This document shows positions 8,818-17,499 of a DNA stretch of 64,000 nucleotides, piece after piece. Every line of letters begins with the position of its first letter. The stretch's first letter is position 1. Below the pieces are notes generated by a model. The model searched no databases, was not told the origin of the DNA, and worked only from the letters and a program-made list of their open reading frames with translations. The position numbers were made by a program, and so were the translations under genes. This DNA is from Streptomyces himalayensis subsp. himalayensis (GTDB lineage Bacteria > Actinomycetota > Actinomycetes > Streptomycetales > Streptomycetaceae), in NCBI RefSeq assembly GCF_013778455.1, contig NZ_JACEHE010000026.1, forward strand, positions 48,563 to 112,562. Reading direction: 5' to 3'.

Positions 8818-9572
8818 CGGCCCCGGTGCGGGGAGGTGACGGACGGGCTCGGTGGTGCGACGGGCGTGGTGCCCAGGGCGGGCCGAGTCTGCGGATGACG
8901 CAGCACGGTGTCGATGCCCAGCGCGGACAGACGCTCTCCGGTGGCTCGTACGGAGGCAGCCTGGTGTGCGGTGTCGTCCCCGGACAGCACGAAGACGTTG
9001 CGGTCGGGCGCGAAGACGAAGCCGTTCTCGGTCAGGGCCTTGGTGATATCCGCACGGTCGGGCTTGTCGACGACGAGGGCTTCACCGGACCAGGTCATCA
9101 CGACGCGTTCCGTCTCCGCGGGCTGCGGTGCCGTGAGCCGGGCGGCGTTGTCGTGGACCTGGGCGAGGGCTGCGTAGTACCGGGGCAGCAGGTCCTGGGT
9201 GACGTGCTCGGCCGCGCTGAACGGATCCGCGCCGACCGTGAATCCGTCGGGCTCGCGTACACCGCGGAACGCCTCGTCCGGTGCGTCGTCGGGGGCCAGG
9301 GCGGCGATCAGATAGCCGTCGCCGTGCCCGATCGGGTCGGCGACGAACAGGCGGGTGCCGTCGCGGCGCTGCAGAACGGCGCAATGGTCCACGGTGTGCC
9401 TGGCCAGGGCGTCGGCGACGTCGTTCATGTCCCATACGCGGTCGGTGAGGGCGCCGTGGTCGTTGTCGCCGCCGCGGTCGGGGTGGTACGTGCTGGTCCA
9501 GGCGCCGGGCAGTTCGCCAGCAAGAACGGTGGCAAACGAGGCGAGGCTGGTGTCGGGGGTGGGGTCGTGCAT
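8814..9572 (-). CDS. Hypothetical protein of a four-member paralogous family
   Basis: 252 residues from ATG 9572. It shares a layout with the proteins at 14391, 16269 and 22581: an N-terminal LPGAWTSTYHPDRGG-type segment, a VWDMNDV motif, then RDGTRLFVADPIGHGDGYLI followed by AALAPDD. The 22581 protein shows LPNSWSSEYHRHSAY and RRLYVTDRPLHPHQFVVAPL in the same places. The C-terminal 50 residues include FAPDRNVFVLSGDDTAHQAA and then a Pro/Ser tail ending SPHRGR. No known catalytic motif is visible. Confidence 0.7.
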   Translation of the reverse strand: MHDPTPDTSLASFATVLAGELPGAWTSTYHPDRGGDNDHGALTDRVWDMNDVADALARHTVDHCAVLQRRDGTRLFVADPIGHGDGYLIAALAPDDAPDEAFRGVREPDGFTVGADPFSAAEHVTQDLLPRYYAALAQVHDNAARLTAPQPAETERVVMTWSGEALVVDKPDRADITKALTENGFVFAPDRNVFVLSGDDTAHQAASVRATGERLSALGIDTVLRHPQTRPALGTTPVAPPSPSVTSPHRGR

Positions 9573-9598
9573 GGGCTCCTCGGAGGGGAAGGGGCGGG

Positions 9599-10297
9599 TC
9601 AGCGCCGCGGGCGGGCCGGGGCGGGGACGGCGGGCACGGCGACGGGGCTGGTGGCCAGGCGCGGCGGAGGCGGCGGACAGGCGCAGACGGCGGACGCTTC
9701 GCGTTCGTCCGGTCCGACCTCGGTGGTGCACGCGCGGCGCTGGGGGTGGTCCTGGTGCCGGTCGGCGAGGTCCTTGCGCATGTGCGCGAGGTCGGACCAC
9801 AGGACGCCGAGCCGGTGTTCGGCGAGGTACTGCAACCGCTTCGCGGTGTGCGGATCCGGTGGCTGGCCGAAGGCGGCGGTGGCCGCGAACACCTCGCCGA
9901 GGGCGATGAGGACGCCGTCATGGGAGGCCGTCAGTTCGGTCAGGACGTCGGCCACCTCGTCGCTGGTGGTGGCGTCGCGTATCCGCTCCGCGAGGTGGGC
10001 GACCTGGGCGCCGAGCGGCAGGTAGTGCGGCTCGCGTGTCTCGGTGTCGAAGGCGTCGTCGGCGTCGACGCCGTACTGGACTGCGCGCAGCCGGGCGACG
10101 GCTCGGGTGGCGAGGCGCTTCTCCTCGGATTCGCCGAGGCCAGCGGGCAGGCGGTGATAGGTCTCGTGGAGGCGGACAACGGGGACGAAGCCGGTGCGCT
10201 GAAGGATGCTGTGGGCTTCGGGATCGCCGCCGCGGGCGAGGACCTCCCCGGAGTGCACGTCGCGCCCCAGGGTCAGGTGTCGGTCGGCAAGGGCCAA
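9599..10297 (-). CDS. Hypothetical protein, paralogue of 8149-8817
   Basis: 232 residues. The start is probably TTG 10297, because no ATG or GTG lies between the upstream in-frame stop (10319) and the conserved HLTLGRDVHSGEVLARGGDP segment, and a GAAAG sequence precedes it. The middle is helical (VLTELTASHDGVLIALGEVF). The C-terminus has a Cys-Ala-Cys Pro run and then VPAVPAPARPRR. Function unknown. Confidence 0.68.
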   Translation of the reverse strand: MALADRHLTLGRDVHSGEVLARGGDPEAHSILQRTGFVPVVRLHETYHRLPAGLGESEEKRLATRAVARLRAVQYGVDADDAFDTETREPHYLPLGAQVAHLAERIRDATTSDEVADVLTELTASHDGVLIALGEVFAATAAFGQPPDPHTAKRLQYLAEHRLGVLWSDLAHMRKDLADRHQDHPQRRACTTEVGPDEREASAVCACPPPPPRLATSPVAVPAVPAPARPRR

Positions 10298-10318
10298 GAA
10301 CGGGTTCTTTCGGACGGG

Positions 10319-11227
10319 TCAGTGGGCACGTCGGGTGGGTCCAGGAGGAACGGGCGGTGCAACCACCTGCGGTGAAGGGGGCGTTGGCCGAGCGGAAGAT
10401 GCCTGATGGGTGGCCGGCAGAGCAGCGGCCAAGGAGTCGAGGTCCCGTTGGATGCCGTGGAGGCGGCCGGCGATCAGCTCCAGCTGGTGGGCGCTGTCGG
10501 GACCGTGCGCGGCGGGCAGACGGTCGAGACGGTAGGCCGCGTGCTCGACGAGACCGCGCACGGTAGACAGCGGCCCGGAGTTCTCGTCGGCCAGTTGCCG
10601 CAGCAGCCCCGCGAGTTGTGCGGTGGCGTCGGCAACGGCGAACGGCGGGCGGGCGCGTTGTGCGAAGCGGGCGGCCTTCTGCGGATCCGCGCCGCCGGGC
10701 GATGGCGAGATCAGCCCCAGCTCAGCCTCCAGGCGCCGGCTCTCGGCGGCCAGACGTGACGGGTTCAACCGGTGCGTCGTCCATGTGCCGTCGGCTCGGA
10801 TGAGGTTGGCGAGCAGGTCGATACGGCCGGGCTGCGCCTGAACGGCGATCCACCGGCAGCCGAGTTCGTCTCCGGGGCGTTGGACGTCTGCGGCGCGGGC
10901 GAGCCGGTGGGCGATCTCGGCCCACTCCGGGCGGGTGAGGTCGCGGTCGTCCGGGTGCAGGCGCGCGGACGCGTGCCATATGGCGCGGCGGTCGCCCTGC
11001 GGGCTGGCCGCGAAGGGGTGTTGCCAGATCGGATCGTCCAGATGCTCGGCCCAGTCGGCCGAGGTCCAGATCCGCTCCTCGTCGTCGAGCGTGTAGGCGT
11101 CCAGCCCCGGCCAGTGGGCGACCACCGTGTGGTCGGTCAGCCCTTCCTTGGTGCTGACCGGCCGGCCCAGAGCCTCGGCGACCGCTTCGTTGGGGTCAGT
11201 GCCTCGCTCGTGAATGCGAATGATCAT
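10319..11227 (-). CDS. Relaxase-like protein lacking the metal-binding histidines
   Basis: 302 residues from ATG 11227 (ATGA overlap with the upstream gene). The first 160 residues resemble the true relaxase at 53507-55222: IWHASARLHPDDRDLTRPEW and IAHRLARAADVQRPGDELGC, then RWIAVQ, correspond to VWHLSVRNAVEDRILSDDEW and IARRMVAATGIDPGDGAGC, then RWAAVR. The relaxase motif HADDHIHI (residues 123-130) is replaced by QAQPGRIDLL (130-139), so the three histidines expected to hold the metal are gone. It probably cannot nick DNA but may still bind DNA, the relaxosome or the coupling protein. The C-terminal 100 residues are helical with a Pro-rich end, PTRRAH. Confidence 0.7.
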   Translation of the reverse strand: MIIRIHERGTDPNEAVAEALGRPVSTKEGLTDHTVVAHWPGLDAYTLDDEERIWTSADWAEHLDDPIWQHPFAASPQGDRRAIWHASARLHPDDRDLTRPEWAEIAHRLARAADVQRPGDELGCRWIAVQAQPGRIDLLANLIRADGTWTTHRLNPSRLAAESRRLEAELGLISPSPGGADPQKAARFAQRARPPFAVADATAQLAGLLRQLADENSGPLSTVRGLVEHAAYRLDRLPAAHGPDSAHQLELIAGRLHGIQRDLDSLAAALPATHQASSARPTPPSPQVVAPPVPPGPTRRAH

Positions 11228-12000
11228 GAATGAGTGGTGTTCCGACTCGCGCTGCCGCGCTTGCTGAGGTCGTACGCGGTGGTGATGAGCGCGTGCTCAC
11301 GGACCAGGTCGGCCTGAACGGCCGGATCGCCGGGCGGCAGCAGATCCAGGGCGTGGCCGATGGCGGTGAGCGCTTCGGGGTACTGGCCCAGGCTGCGCCG
11401 GGCCGAGGCCATGCGGAACAGCGCGATCGGGTCGTTCAGTCCGCCCTCGGGGAGCAGTCCGACCAGAGCCAGCAGCAGGGAGGCTCGTCCGGGCAGCAGG
11501 CTGCTCAGCCACACGCCGTGCAGCAGGACGTGCACGGTCTTGGGGTGACCGGAGGACGCAACGAGGACCCGGTCCATGACGGCCAGGCCGTCCGAGCGGG
11601 ATTGCCCCAACCGCGAGAAGGCGTACAGCGCCTCGCTGTACGGGTCGTCGTTCAGCACGCTCACCGGCACCTTGTGCATGAGCGATTCCATGGTGTGGCA
11701 GCGGAAGTCGAAGCGCAGCGTGCTGAGGTAGAGGTGCCGGTACGTCTGCCAGATCACCGGGTCGGTGCTGGAGTCGGTCACGTGCTCGGAGGTGAGCAGG
11801 TCCAGCACGCTGTTCCCCGCGGCGCGGCCCTGCCAGGCGACGTCGGCGCACACTTCGGCCGACTCCTGCCAGGTCGCGTCCAGTTCGCGCAGGGCCTCGG
11901 CCAGAAGCGTCGGCCATTCGCTGTCGGTGATCGACTCGATCGCGGCCGACGCCGCGCGGGACAGAGCGGCGGCCCGCTCCGTTTCGGGTGCGTAGGTCAC
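11224..12000 (-). CDS. Hypothetical all-helical protein, possibly TPR-like
   Basis: 258 residues from GTG 12000, overlapping both neighbours by 4 bp. The C-terminal half has TPR-like spacing (DPIALFRMASARRSLGQYPE, then ALTAIGHALDLLPPGDPAVQ), consistent with a protein-interaction scaffold. The N-terminal half is helical with conserved-looking Trp residues. It lacks the Pro/Arg tail, ending RNTTHS. Function unknown. Confidence 0.68.
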   Translation of the reverse strand: MTYAPETERAAALSRAASAAIESITDSEWPTLLAEALRELDATWQESAEVCADVAWQGRAAGNSVLDLLTSEHVTDSSTDPVIWQTYRHLYLSTLRFDFRCHTMESLMHKVPVSVLNDDPYSEALYAFSRLGQSRSDGLAVMDRVLVASSGHPKTVHVLLHGVWLSSLLPGRASLLLALVGLLPEGGLNDPIALFRMASARRSLGQYPEALTAIGHALDLLPPGDPAVQADLVREHALITTAYDLSKRGSASRNTTHS

Positions 12001-12413
12001 TGGCCGCCCCGGGCATCGGCGACGTGGACCACCTGGTTGAGGTGGGTCACCGAGTACCAGCCGCAGTCGACGTCCTCGTCGGCGTCGGCCAGTCGCGGGA
12101 CCAGGTAACTGCGCAGCGCCTGCTGGTAGATGAGGCAGTCCGGGCACCGGCTGGAGAGGTGGACGAGGTAGCGCGGGTGTGCGGTGATGTAGGTGCGCTC
12201 GCCGCCGGCCGGGTCGTACAGACGCCAGCCGTCCTCGTCGGTCGGGGTGTGCCACGAGGGGGTGACGACCTTGTAGGCGTCGCCCCACAGCTCGCTGCCG
12301 GAGGTGCCCTTGAGGATGACGACCTGGTCACCGGGCCGGAAGTGGGCGTGAGTGATGTCCCGGCCGGGGGTGACGATGTCACCCGGGGCATGCGGATGGC
12401 GGGAAACGGGCAC
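11997..12413 (-). CDS. Hypothetical protein, first gene of the 12.4-kb operon
   Basis: 138 residues from GTG 12413, which has a GGAAGGA ribosome-binding site 8 bp upstream. Beta-rich sequence (FRPGDQVVILKGTSGSELWG, WRLYDPAGGERTYITAHPRY) is followed by a possible metal site, HLSSRCPDCLIYQQALR. It opens the operon controlled by the inverted repeat at 12472-12498 and overlaps the next gene (GTGA). Confidence 0.65.
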   Translation of the reverse strand: MPVSRHPHAPGDIVTPGRDITHAHFRPGDQVVILKGTSGSELWGDAYKVVTPSWHTPTDEDGWRLYDPAGGERTYITAHPRYLVHLSSRCPDCLIYQQALRSYLVPRLADADEDVDCGWYSVTHLNQVVHVADARGGQ

Positions 12414-12471
12414 AGCAGAGTTCCTTCCACGAGGTGCGCGGGGAGGCGGTGGGAGGAACAAGGATCCGGAC

Positions 12472-12508
12472 GATCCCCGGTTTCGGTAACCGGGGATCAT
12501 CGGGTATA
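12472..12508 (-). promoter_or_regulatory. Promoter with 27-bp operator-like inverted repeat
   Basis: Perfect 11-bp arms GATCCCCGGTT and AACCGGGGATC (12472-12498) flank a 5-bp spacer, TCGGT on the plus strand (ACCGA in the direction of transcription). A -10-like TATACC sits on the minus strand at 12508-12503, exactly 8 bp before the CCCGGTT half-site. This places the repeat over the expected transcription start, as for a repressor operator. The same element occurs at 33106 and 37130. The repeat lies 59 bp upstream of the 12413 gene. Confidence 0.75.
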
Positions 12509-12520
12509 CGGCCCCGCGTC

Positions 12521-13018
12521 CTACCGGAACGGGTTCTCCGTTCCGATGTCGTCGGACGCGGCGGCGTCCAGGAGTTCGGGCAGGTCAGAGCCCTCGGCAT
12601 CACGCTGGTCGATCCACCATCCGGCGCGGGCGACGGTGCGGATCTTGTCCTCCAGGACGGCCCAGTCGGCCTCGTCCCAGGTGCCCTCGCTCACCAGCGC
12701 GCTGTACGCGGCGGTGACGAGCTGGTGGCGGGAACGCTCGCCCCAGTCGAGGGCCTTCTCGGGCCCTTCGAGCGGCGGCATGTCGAACTGCTTCGCCCAC
12801 TCTGAGGCGGCCTGCTGTTCCTCGGCGCGCTTCGCGGCGAGCCATGCCTCCTTGGATTCGGTGTCGGAGTCGCGGGCGGCCTTCCAGCAGTCGGTGCAGT
12901 CGCGGCCTTCGAGCCAGCGGGCGAATCCGGCGCGCCGGTCGGCGGGACGGTTGGACAGGTCGTGCGCCACTTCGTGTCCACAGCTGTGGACAATCTTCCA
13001 GGTCTTACGGACGGCCAT
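12521..13018 (-). CDS. Hypothetical protein with cysteine/histidine-rich N-terminus
   Basis: 165 residues from ATG 13018. The N-terminus WKIVHSCGHEVAHDLSNRP, followed about 20 residues later by GRDCTDCWKAA, offers a Cys-His-Cys-Cys set that could bind zinc. The rest is helical and acidic (EEQQAASEWAKQFDMPPLEG). It ends TENPFR without a Pro/Arg tail. It lies upstream of the 12.5-kb operator and is probably the last gene of the long minus-strand unit. Confidence 0.65.
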   Translation of the reverse strand: MAVRKTWKIVHSCGHEVAHDLSNRPADRRAGFARWLEGRDCTDCWKAARDSDTESKEAWLAAKRAEEQQAASEWAKQFDMPPLEGPEKALDWGERSRHQLVTAAYSALVSEGTWDEADWAVLEDKIRTVARAGWWIDQRDAEGSDLPELLDAAASDDIGTENPFR

Positions 13019-13073
13019 GTTCTTAGGAATCTCCTTGCGGCGAGGGGTAGTTCAGGGAGAGGAGGTGGTCGGT

Positions 13074-14342
13074 TTACGTGGATCGTGCGGTTTTGCTCAC
13101 GCGGGGGCGGTGGCGCGCGGCATGGGCCGGGGTGCGTCGATGACGGCCCCGGCGGGGTGGAGCGCCCGGGACGATGCGGCGGCGGGCGCCGACCAGAACC
13201 AGGAGGCAGGCGAAGGCGCCGGCCGCAGGGAGTGCGGCGGCATACGGGTGCGTGGAGAGAGCACCTGCGAGGGCGGTGCCTGCGGCCTGGCCGGTGCCGA
13301 CTGCGGCGATCAGCCAGGCGTACGCCTCGGTGCGGGTGCCGGCGGGAGCGAGCGCGTCCACGGTCAGGAACGCGCTGGTGATCAGTGCGGTGAGGAAGAG
13401 GCCCGGCAGCGCCGCGAGCGCAGTCGCGGCGAACGGGCCGGGGCGAGCGGCGAGCGGAACCCAGACGAGGGCGAACAGCGCGGCTGAGATGAGGAGTTGG
13501 CTGCCCTGTCGGCCGAACAGGATGCCGCCGAGGAGGCTGCCGACGGACAGCGCGGCGGGGATAAGACCGGACAGCAGGGCCATGCCGTGCCGGTCGGCCA
13601 TGGACACCGCCCACACATTCATCGCCCCCAGGGCGAAACCGACACCGGAGACGGCAAGGAACAGCCACCGCAGCCCCCGGTGCTGCAGGGGCCCGAGGAA
13701 CCCGCCCGTGCGCGTGCCGACGGGGCGCCACGCCCTGGACGGCGCGGCACTGAGCACCACGCTCGCCCCCATCAGCCCGACTACCGCCGTGATCGTCATG
13801 GCGGCGTTGGGCCCGTAGAGGGCGGACAGCGCGGCGACCAGCGGAGGGCCGGCGGCGTAGATCAGTCCCTGGGCGCCCGTGTCGAGCGCGAGCGCGGCGC
13901 GCCGCCGCTCCGGATCCGCCAACACGGCACCCCACAGAGCACGCAGGTTCGACTCCAACGGCGGCGTGCTCAGCCCCGCGAGGACGACCACCCCGGCCGC
14001 GAGTGCCGGCTGGGCGACGGCGACCGCGTACGGCAGCAGCAGGAGGCAGACCGTGGTGACCAGGACGGCGGCCGTCGTGATGCGGGTCTGCCCGCGCCGG
14101 TCGACTATCCGCCCCAGTACGGGCTGCCCGATGGCGCTGGCCAGCCCGTACAGCGCGCACAGCAGCCCGCCGGTCGCGAGCGAGTCGCCCTGCTCGGCGA
14201 TCAGCAGAAGGATCGCGACGGGGGCCATGCCGTTGGGCAGGCGCCCGATCAGGGTGCCCAGCAGTAGCCGGGCGACATGCCGCTCGGCGAGCAGCGGCCG
14301 GGTGGCGGAGCGGTCCGGCGGGCAGCTGGTATCGGAGTTCAA
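13074..14342 (-). CDS. MFS transporter
   Basis: 422 residues with about 12 transmembrane segments. The loop after helix 2 reads LGRIVDRRGQTR, a good match to the MFS signature loop (G-x-x-x-D-R-x-G-R). The start is TTG 14342, with GGAAAG 8 bp upstream. The C-terminus is a basic cytoplasmic tail. Substrate unknown. A second MFS gene lies at 40416 in the plus-strand block. Confidence 0.8.
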   Translation of the reverse strand: MNSDTSCPPDRSATRPLLAERHVARLLLGTLIGRLPNGMAPVAILLLIAEQGDSLATGGLLCALYGLASAIGQPVLGRIVDRRGQTRITTAAVLVTTVCLLLLPYAVAVAQPALAAGVVVLAGLSTPPLESNLRALWGAVLADPERRRAALALDTGAQGLIYAAGPPLVAALSALYGPNAAMTITAVVGLMGASVVLSAAPSRAWRPVGTRTGGFLGPLQHRGLRWLFLAVSGVGFALGAMNVWAVSMADRHGMALLSGLIPAALSVGSLLGGILFGRQGSQLLISAALFALVWVPLAARPGPFAATALAALPGLFLTALITSAFLTVDALAPAGTRTEAYAWLIAAVGTGQAAGTALAGALSTHPYAAALPAAGAFACLLVLVGARRRIVPGAPPRRGRHRRTPAHAARHRPRVSKTARST

Positions 14343-14390
14343 CGCGGGTGCTTTCCGTGATCTTCTGGCTGGGGCGCTGGGGGTGGAGGG

Positions 14391-15422
14391 TCAGCGGGTG
14401 CGTCCGGCGGTGACGGCTGTCGGCGGCTTCGGCGGCGTGGCGGCGGTGACGGCCGGGCGCGAGGACTCTTCGGCGGGGCCGGCCGTGGCGGTGCAGACCA
14501 CGTCGAGCAGGTCTTCGCCGGCTTCGAGCCACAGCGCCAGGGCCTCGTCCGTGCTGATCGGCTCTGGGGCGCCTGGGGTGTCGGCCTCGGCCGGGTCTCG
14601 AGCGAGGAGGTTCTCGAAGCGGACGAGGACGGCCCTCTCGCTGGCGGCCAGGGACTTGACGGCGGCTCGGCGTGTGGCGGCGAGGAGGTAGGGCGCGTGG
14701 GTGAGGAATCGGTCCAGTGCCGCGTCCAGCTCCACGGCGTCCACGGTGCCGGGTTCGACGCCGTGCACCCAGTCGAGGTCGTCCTGCACTTCGCGGAGCC
14801 GTGCCAGATGCACCAGGTGCTCGAACTCGGGCAGCAGGCGTGAGCGCACGTCGACGGTTGCCCCGTGGGCGGTGGTGGCAACGACGGTGCGTGGTCCGAC
14901 CCCGGCCGCGTTCAGATGATCCGGCGACGGCATCAGGGCGGCGATCAAGTACCGTCCGTCCCAGGGGCGTTCGGTCAGCAGGAGTTCGGTGCCGCCGCCG
15001 TCGCGGAGGACCGCCACGCCGGGGACGCGGTACGTGGCCAGGGAGGACAGTACGGGGCTGGCTTCCCATACCCAGTCCTGGAGCTGGGCGGGGACGGAGC
15101 CGTCCGGATAGTGCTCGATGCTCACGTCCCAGCGACCGGGAAGCCCTTCGGTGACGGCGTGCGCGATGTCGCCGAGGTAGGGCCGCTCACTCGTGATGAC
15201 CTTTGCCTGGCAGTCCCGTGCGGTCTGGTGTAGCTGGGTGAGCGCCTCGCGTGCTCGTTCATGGTCGGTGAGCGAGAGCCGGTGGGCGGCGTCCTGGTGC
15301 TCTCGGGTGAATCCGGCCAACTCCAGTGCGATCGTGGTCCATTGGTGCCGCTCTCCACTGGGGAGGGCGACGACCTCGTTGCCGGAGCTGAGGTGGAGGG
15401 TGATGGCCGCGGAGGAAGTCAG
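14391..15422 (-). CDS. Hypothetical protein of the four-member family, probable CTG start
   Basis: 343 residues if started at CTG 15422, which has GAAGG 9 bp upstream. No ATG, GTG or TTG precedes the conserved N-terminus (ALTSSAAITLHLSSGNEVVA). The paralogue at 16269-17448 aligns from its own start. Shared features include SERPYLGDIAHAVTEGLPGR, WDVSIEHYPDGSV, LQDWVWEASPVL and LLLTERPWDGRYLIAALMPS. The C-terminal half is helical and the tail ends TAVTAGRTR. Function unknown. Confidence 0.68.
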   Translation of the reverse strand: MTSSAAITLHLSSGNEVVALPSGERHQWTTIALELAGFTREHQDAAHRLSLTDHERAREALTQLHQTARDCQAKVITSERPYLGDIAHAVTEGLPGRWDVSIEHYPDGSVPAQLQDWVWEASPVLSSLATYRVPGVAVLRDGGGTELLLTERPWDGRYLIAALMPSPDHLNAAGVGPRTVVATTAHGATVDVRSRLLPEFEHLVHLARLREVQDDLDWVHGVEPGTVDAVELDAALDRFLTHAPYLLAATRRAAVKSLAASERAVLVRFENLLARDPAEADTPGAPEPISTDEALALWLEAGEDLLDVVCTATAGPAEESSRPAVTAATPPKPPTAVTAGRTR

Positions 15423-15451
15423 GGCAGAGGGCCTTCGTGTAGATCGGAGGG

Positions 15452-15802
15452 TCAGCGCCGTTGGCGCTGCGGTGTGCCGGTGGGCGCGGACTGCGCGGTC
15501 ATGGCGGTCTTCGCGCGGCGCGGCGTCGATGGCGCGGACGCGGCGGGCGGGGCTGCCCGCAGGTCTGGATCGAGGTCGACGCGGTAGCGGGCGGCGGCGA
15601 GCATCTCGGCTGCCCAGGTGGCGTGTTCGTTCTCCCAGGTGCGGCCCAGGTCGAACGGCAGCCGGATCCAGACGCCCCGCAAAGTGGGGTAGGTGTCGAA
15701 CCCGGCTCGCTTGAGGACGCTCGCGGCGAAGCCGTCGACCGGTCCGTCGACTTCGACTTCGCCGCCCTGGCCGCGGGTGATGCGGATCGGCTCGTCGCTC
15801 AT
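15452..15802 (-). CDS. Small hypothetical protein
   Basis: 116 residues from ATG 15802, overlapping the upstream stop (ATGA). The domain contains VDGFAASVLKRAGFDTYPTL, IRLPFDLGRTWENEHATWAA and ARYRVDLDPDLR. The closing phrase recalls AGYSVHLDP in the 8149 family, so these may share a fold. The tail is Thr/Pro/Ala-rich and ends GTPQRQRR. Confidence 0.65.
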   Translation of the reverse strand: MSDEPIRITRGQGGEVEVDGPVDGFAASVLKRAGFDTYPTLRGVWIRLPFDLGRTWENEHATWAAEMLAAARYRVDLDPDLRAAPPAASAPSTPRRAKTAMTAQSAPTGTPQRQRR

Positions 15803-16245
15803 CGGCTCCGCCCCTTCCCGGCCGTCTGGGTGAGACCACCCACCGGAACGGCGCCGGGCCGGGGCAGAAACTCGGGGAGGCTGGTGGTCGGGGCGCCACG
15901 TTGCTGCGGGGAGCGGGTCGCCGCGGCCTGCGCGATGCGGTTGCGGCGTTCCATCAGCCCGTTGCGCACGGCCGGCCGCGGCGGGGAGGCACTGCGGCCG
16001 GGGTCGAGGCTGTAGTCCGCCTGGACTTCATAGCCGTGGCGTCGCAGGTCGTGAACGGCCTGTCGGGTACGGCGGAGGCCGTCCTGCTCGGGGTTGGTGA
16101 GCCGGTACAGGCCCGGGGTGTCGGGGACGGGCTCGAACTGCTCGCGCACCAGGAACCAGTTCGCGAGGTGCGCGGGGATGTTCGCGGTGGCGGCGGCCAC
16201 GAAGCCGTGGTCGGGGTGGGCGCCGAAGCGGAAGTGGTCAGACAG
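15799..16245 (-). CDS. Small hypothetical protein, probable CTG start
   Basis: 148 residues from CTG 16245, with AAAGGA 8 bp upstream. No canonical start precedes SDHFRFGAHPDHGFVAAATA. The body contains FVAAATANIPAHLANWFLVR and a RRHGYEVQADYSLDPG segment like the DLDP motif of the neighbouring family. It ends with a long Pro-rich linker and AGKGRSR. Confidence 0.62.
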   Translation of the reverse strand: MSDHFRFGAHPDHGFVAAATANIPAHLANWFLVREQFEPVPDTPGLYRLTNPEQDGLRRTRQAVHDLRRHGYEVQADYSLDPGRSASPPRPAVRNGLMERRNRIAQAAATRSPQQRGAPTTSLPEFLPRPGAVPVGGLTQTAGKGRSR

Positions 16246-16268
16246 CGGCGAATCCTTTCTGTGAGCGG

Positions 16269-17448
16269 TCAGCGGTGCGCTGTTGGAGCGGAGGTTGTGG
16301 GTGGTGGCGCGGGGCGAGTGGTGAGGGCGCGCTGGCCGGGGGTGGACAGAGCGGTGGTCCCGGTCGGTTGGGCCGTGCGGGCCTGCCGCTCGAAGATCTC
16401 GCTGTCGGCGAGCCACGTCTCGATGGCCTGCAATGCGGACATGCCGAGCTGTGCGCGGATGTGGCTCCACTCGTGGGTGTGCAGCGTCCGGGGGATCGCG
16501 TACAGGTTGGTGCTGAGGGTGGTGGCCTCGCGCAGGGCTTCTTCGCTGTCGACGAGGGCCGAGTGCAGCCGGGTCAGCGCTGCCGTGTCTTGTGGCCACG
16601 GGCTGGTGGCCGGGTGGCATCGGGCGACCAGCTCTGGTGCCAGTTCGAGGACGGTGCGGAATGAGATCCAGGCGTGGTCGGCGAAGGCGCGCTCCATGCC
16701 GTCGATGAGGCGGCTGCTCAACGGCACGCCGTCGGTGTAGCGGCCCGAGTCCTTGATGGCCTGCAGGGTTTGGTGCTCGTCGCGGATCCGTTCCAGCGCC
16801 GCCAGGACCGTGTTCACGTCCCGGTTGTGCAGGGCGCGACGGTAGGCAGGCAGGAAGGTGCCGGTGATGGTGGAGGCGGCGCGGTCCGGCTCGGCGGGCA
16901 GCACCATGGTCGTCGGCGTGGTGGGATCGTCGCGGACGTCTTCCTTCTCGTGGTCGGTGAGTGCGCCGAGGAGGTAGCCGCTCGGGTGGCCGGGCCGCTC
17001 GACCAGGAGCAGTTCGGTGCCCTGCCCGTCCTTCAGGACGGATGCGAACGGGACGTCGTGGTTTTCGAGCGCGGTAGATCTCGCCGGCTTCCCAGAGCTG
17101 GGGCCAGAGGTCTTCCTGCCACAGTGGGTAGCTGTAGATCTCCAGCTGGGCGGTCCAGTTGCCGGGCAGCCTTGCGGCGATCTCGGTGCCGACGTCGCCG
17201 AGGTGGGGGCGGGTACTGGTGACGATGGTGGCGGCGTGTTCGTGGGCGTGGGCTGCCAGGGCGCTGGCGGTGCGCCGGGCGGCCTGTGCGTCGGCGAGGG
17301 GCACGGCGTACGCCCCGCTGGGCAGGCGGCTGAACCCGGCGGCCTCGATGGTCTGGTTGGCCTGCTTGTAGTTCTCGCCGACGGCGATGGCGACGAGCCG
17401 CAGCGTGCGGCTGGTGCTGAGGATGATCTCGGTGGAAGGGTCGGGCAT
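16269..17448 (-). pseudogene. Member of the four-member family, one frameshift
   Basis: The N-terminal third begins at ATG 17448 (MPDPSTEIILSTSRTLRLVA) and runs to LWPQLWEAGEIYRA. The conserved continuation LENHDVPFASVLKDGQGTEL, then LLVERPGHPSGYLLGALTDH, is in another frame. Removing one base near 17073 (TACCGC to TACGC) restores the join. The 16269-16907 part is a good helical domain ending PPPTTSAPTAHR. The paralogues at 14391, 8814 and 22581 are intact, which makes the break obvious. Confidence 0.62.
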
Positions 17449-17499
17449 CAAGGTCCTGGTGGGTAGAGCCCCGGACGGCCTGGTCCGGACAGGCGAGGC

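Noticed and set aside
12691..15069. 792-residue minus-strand frame spanning the MFS gene
   Set aside because: Arg/Pro-rich out-of-frame translation of the MFS gene and its neighbours. The MFS frame with membrane helices is the real one.
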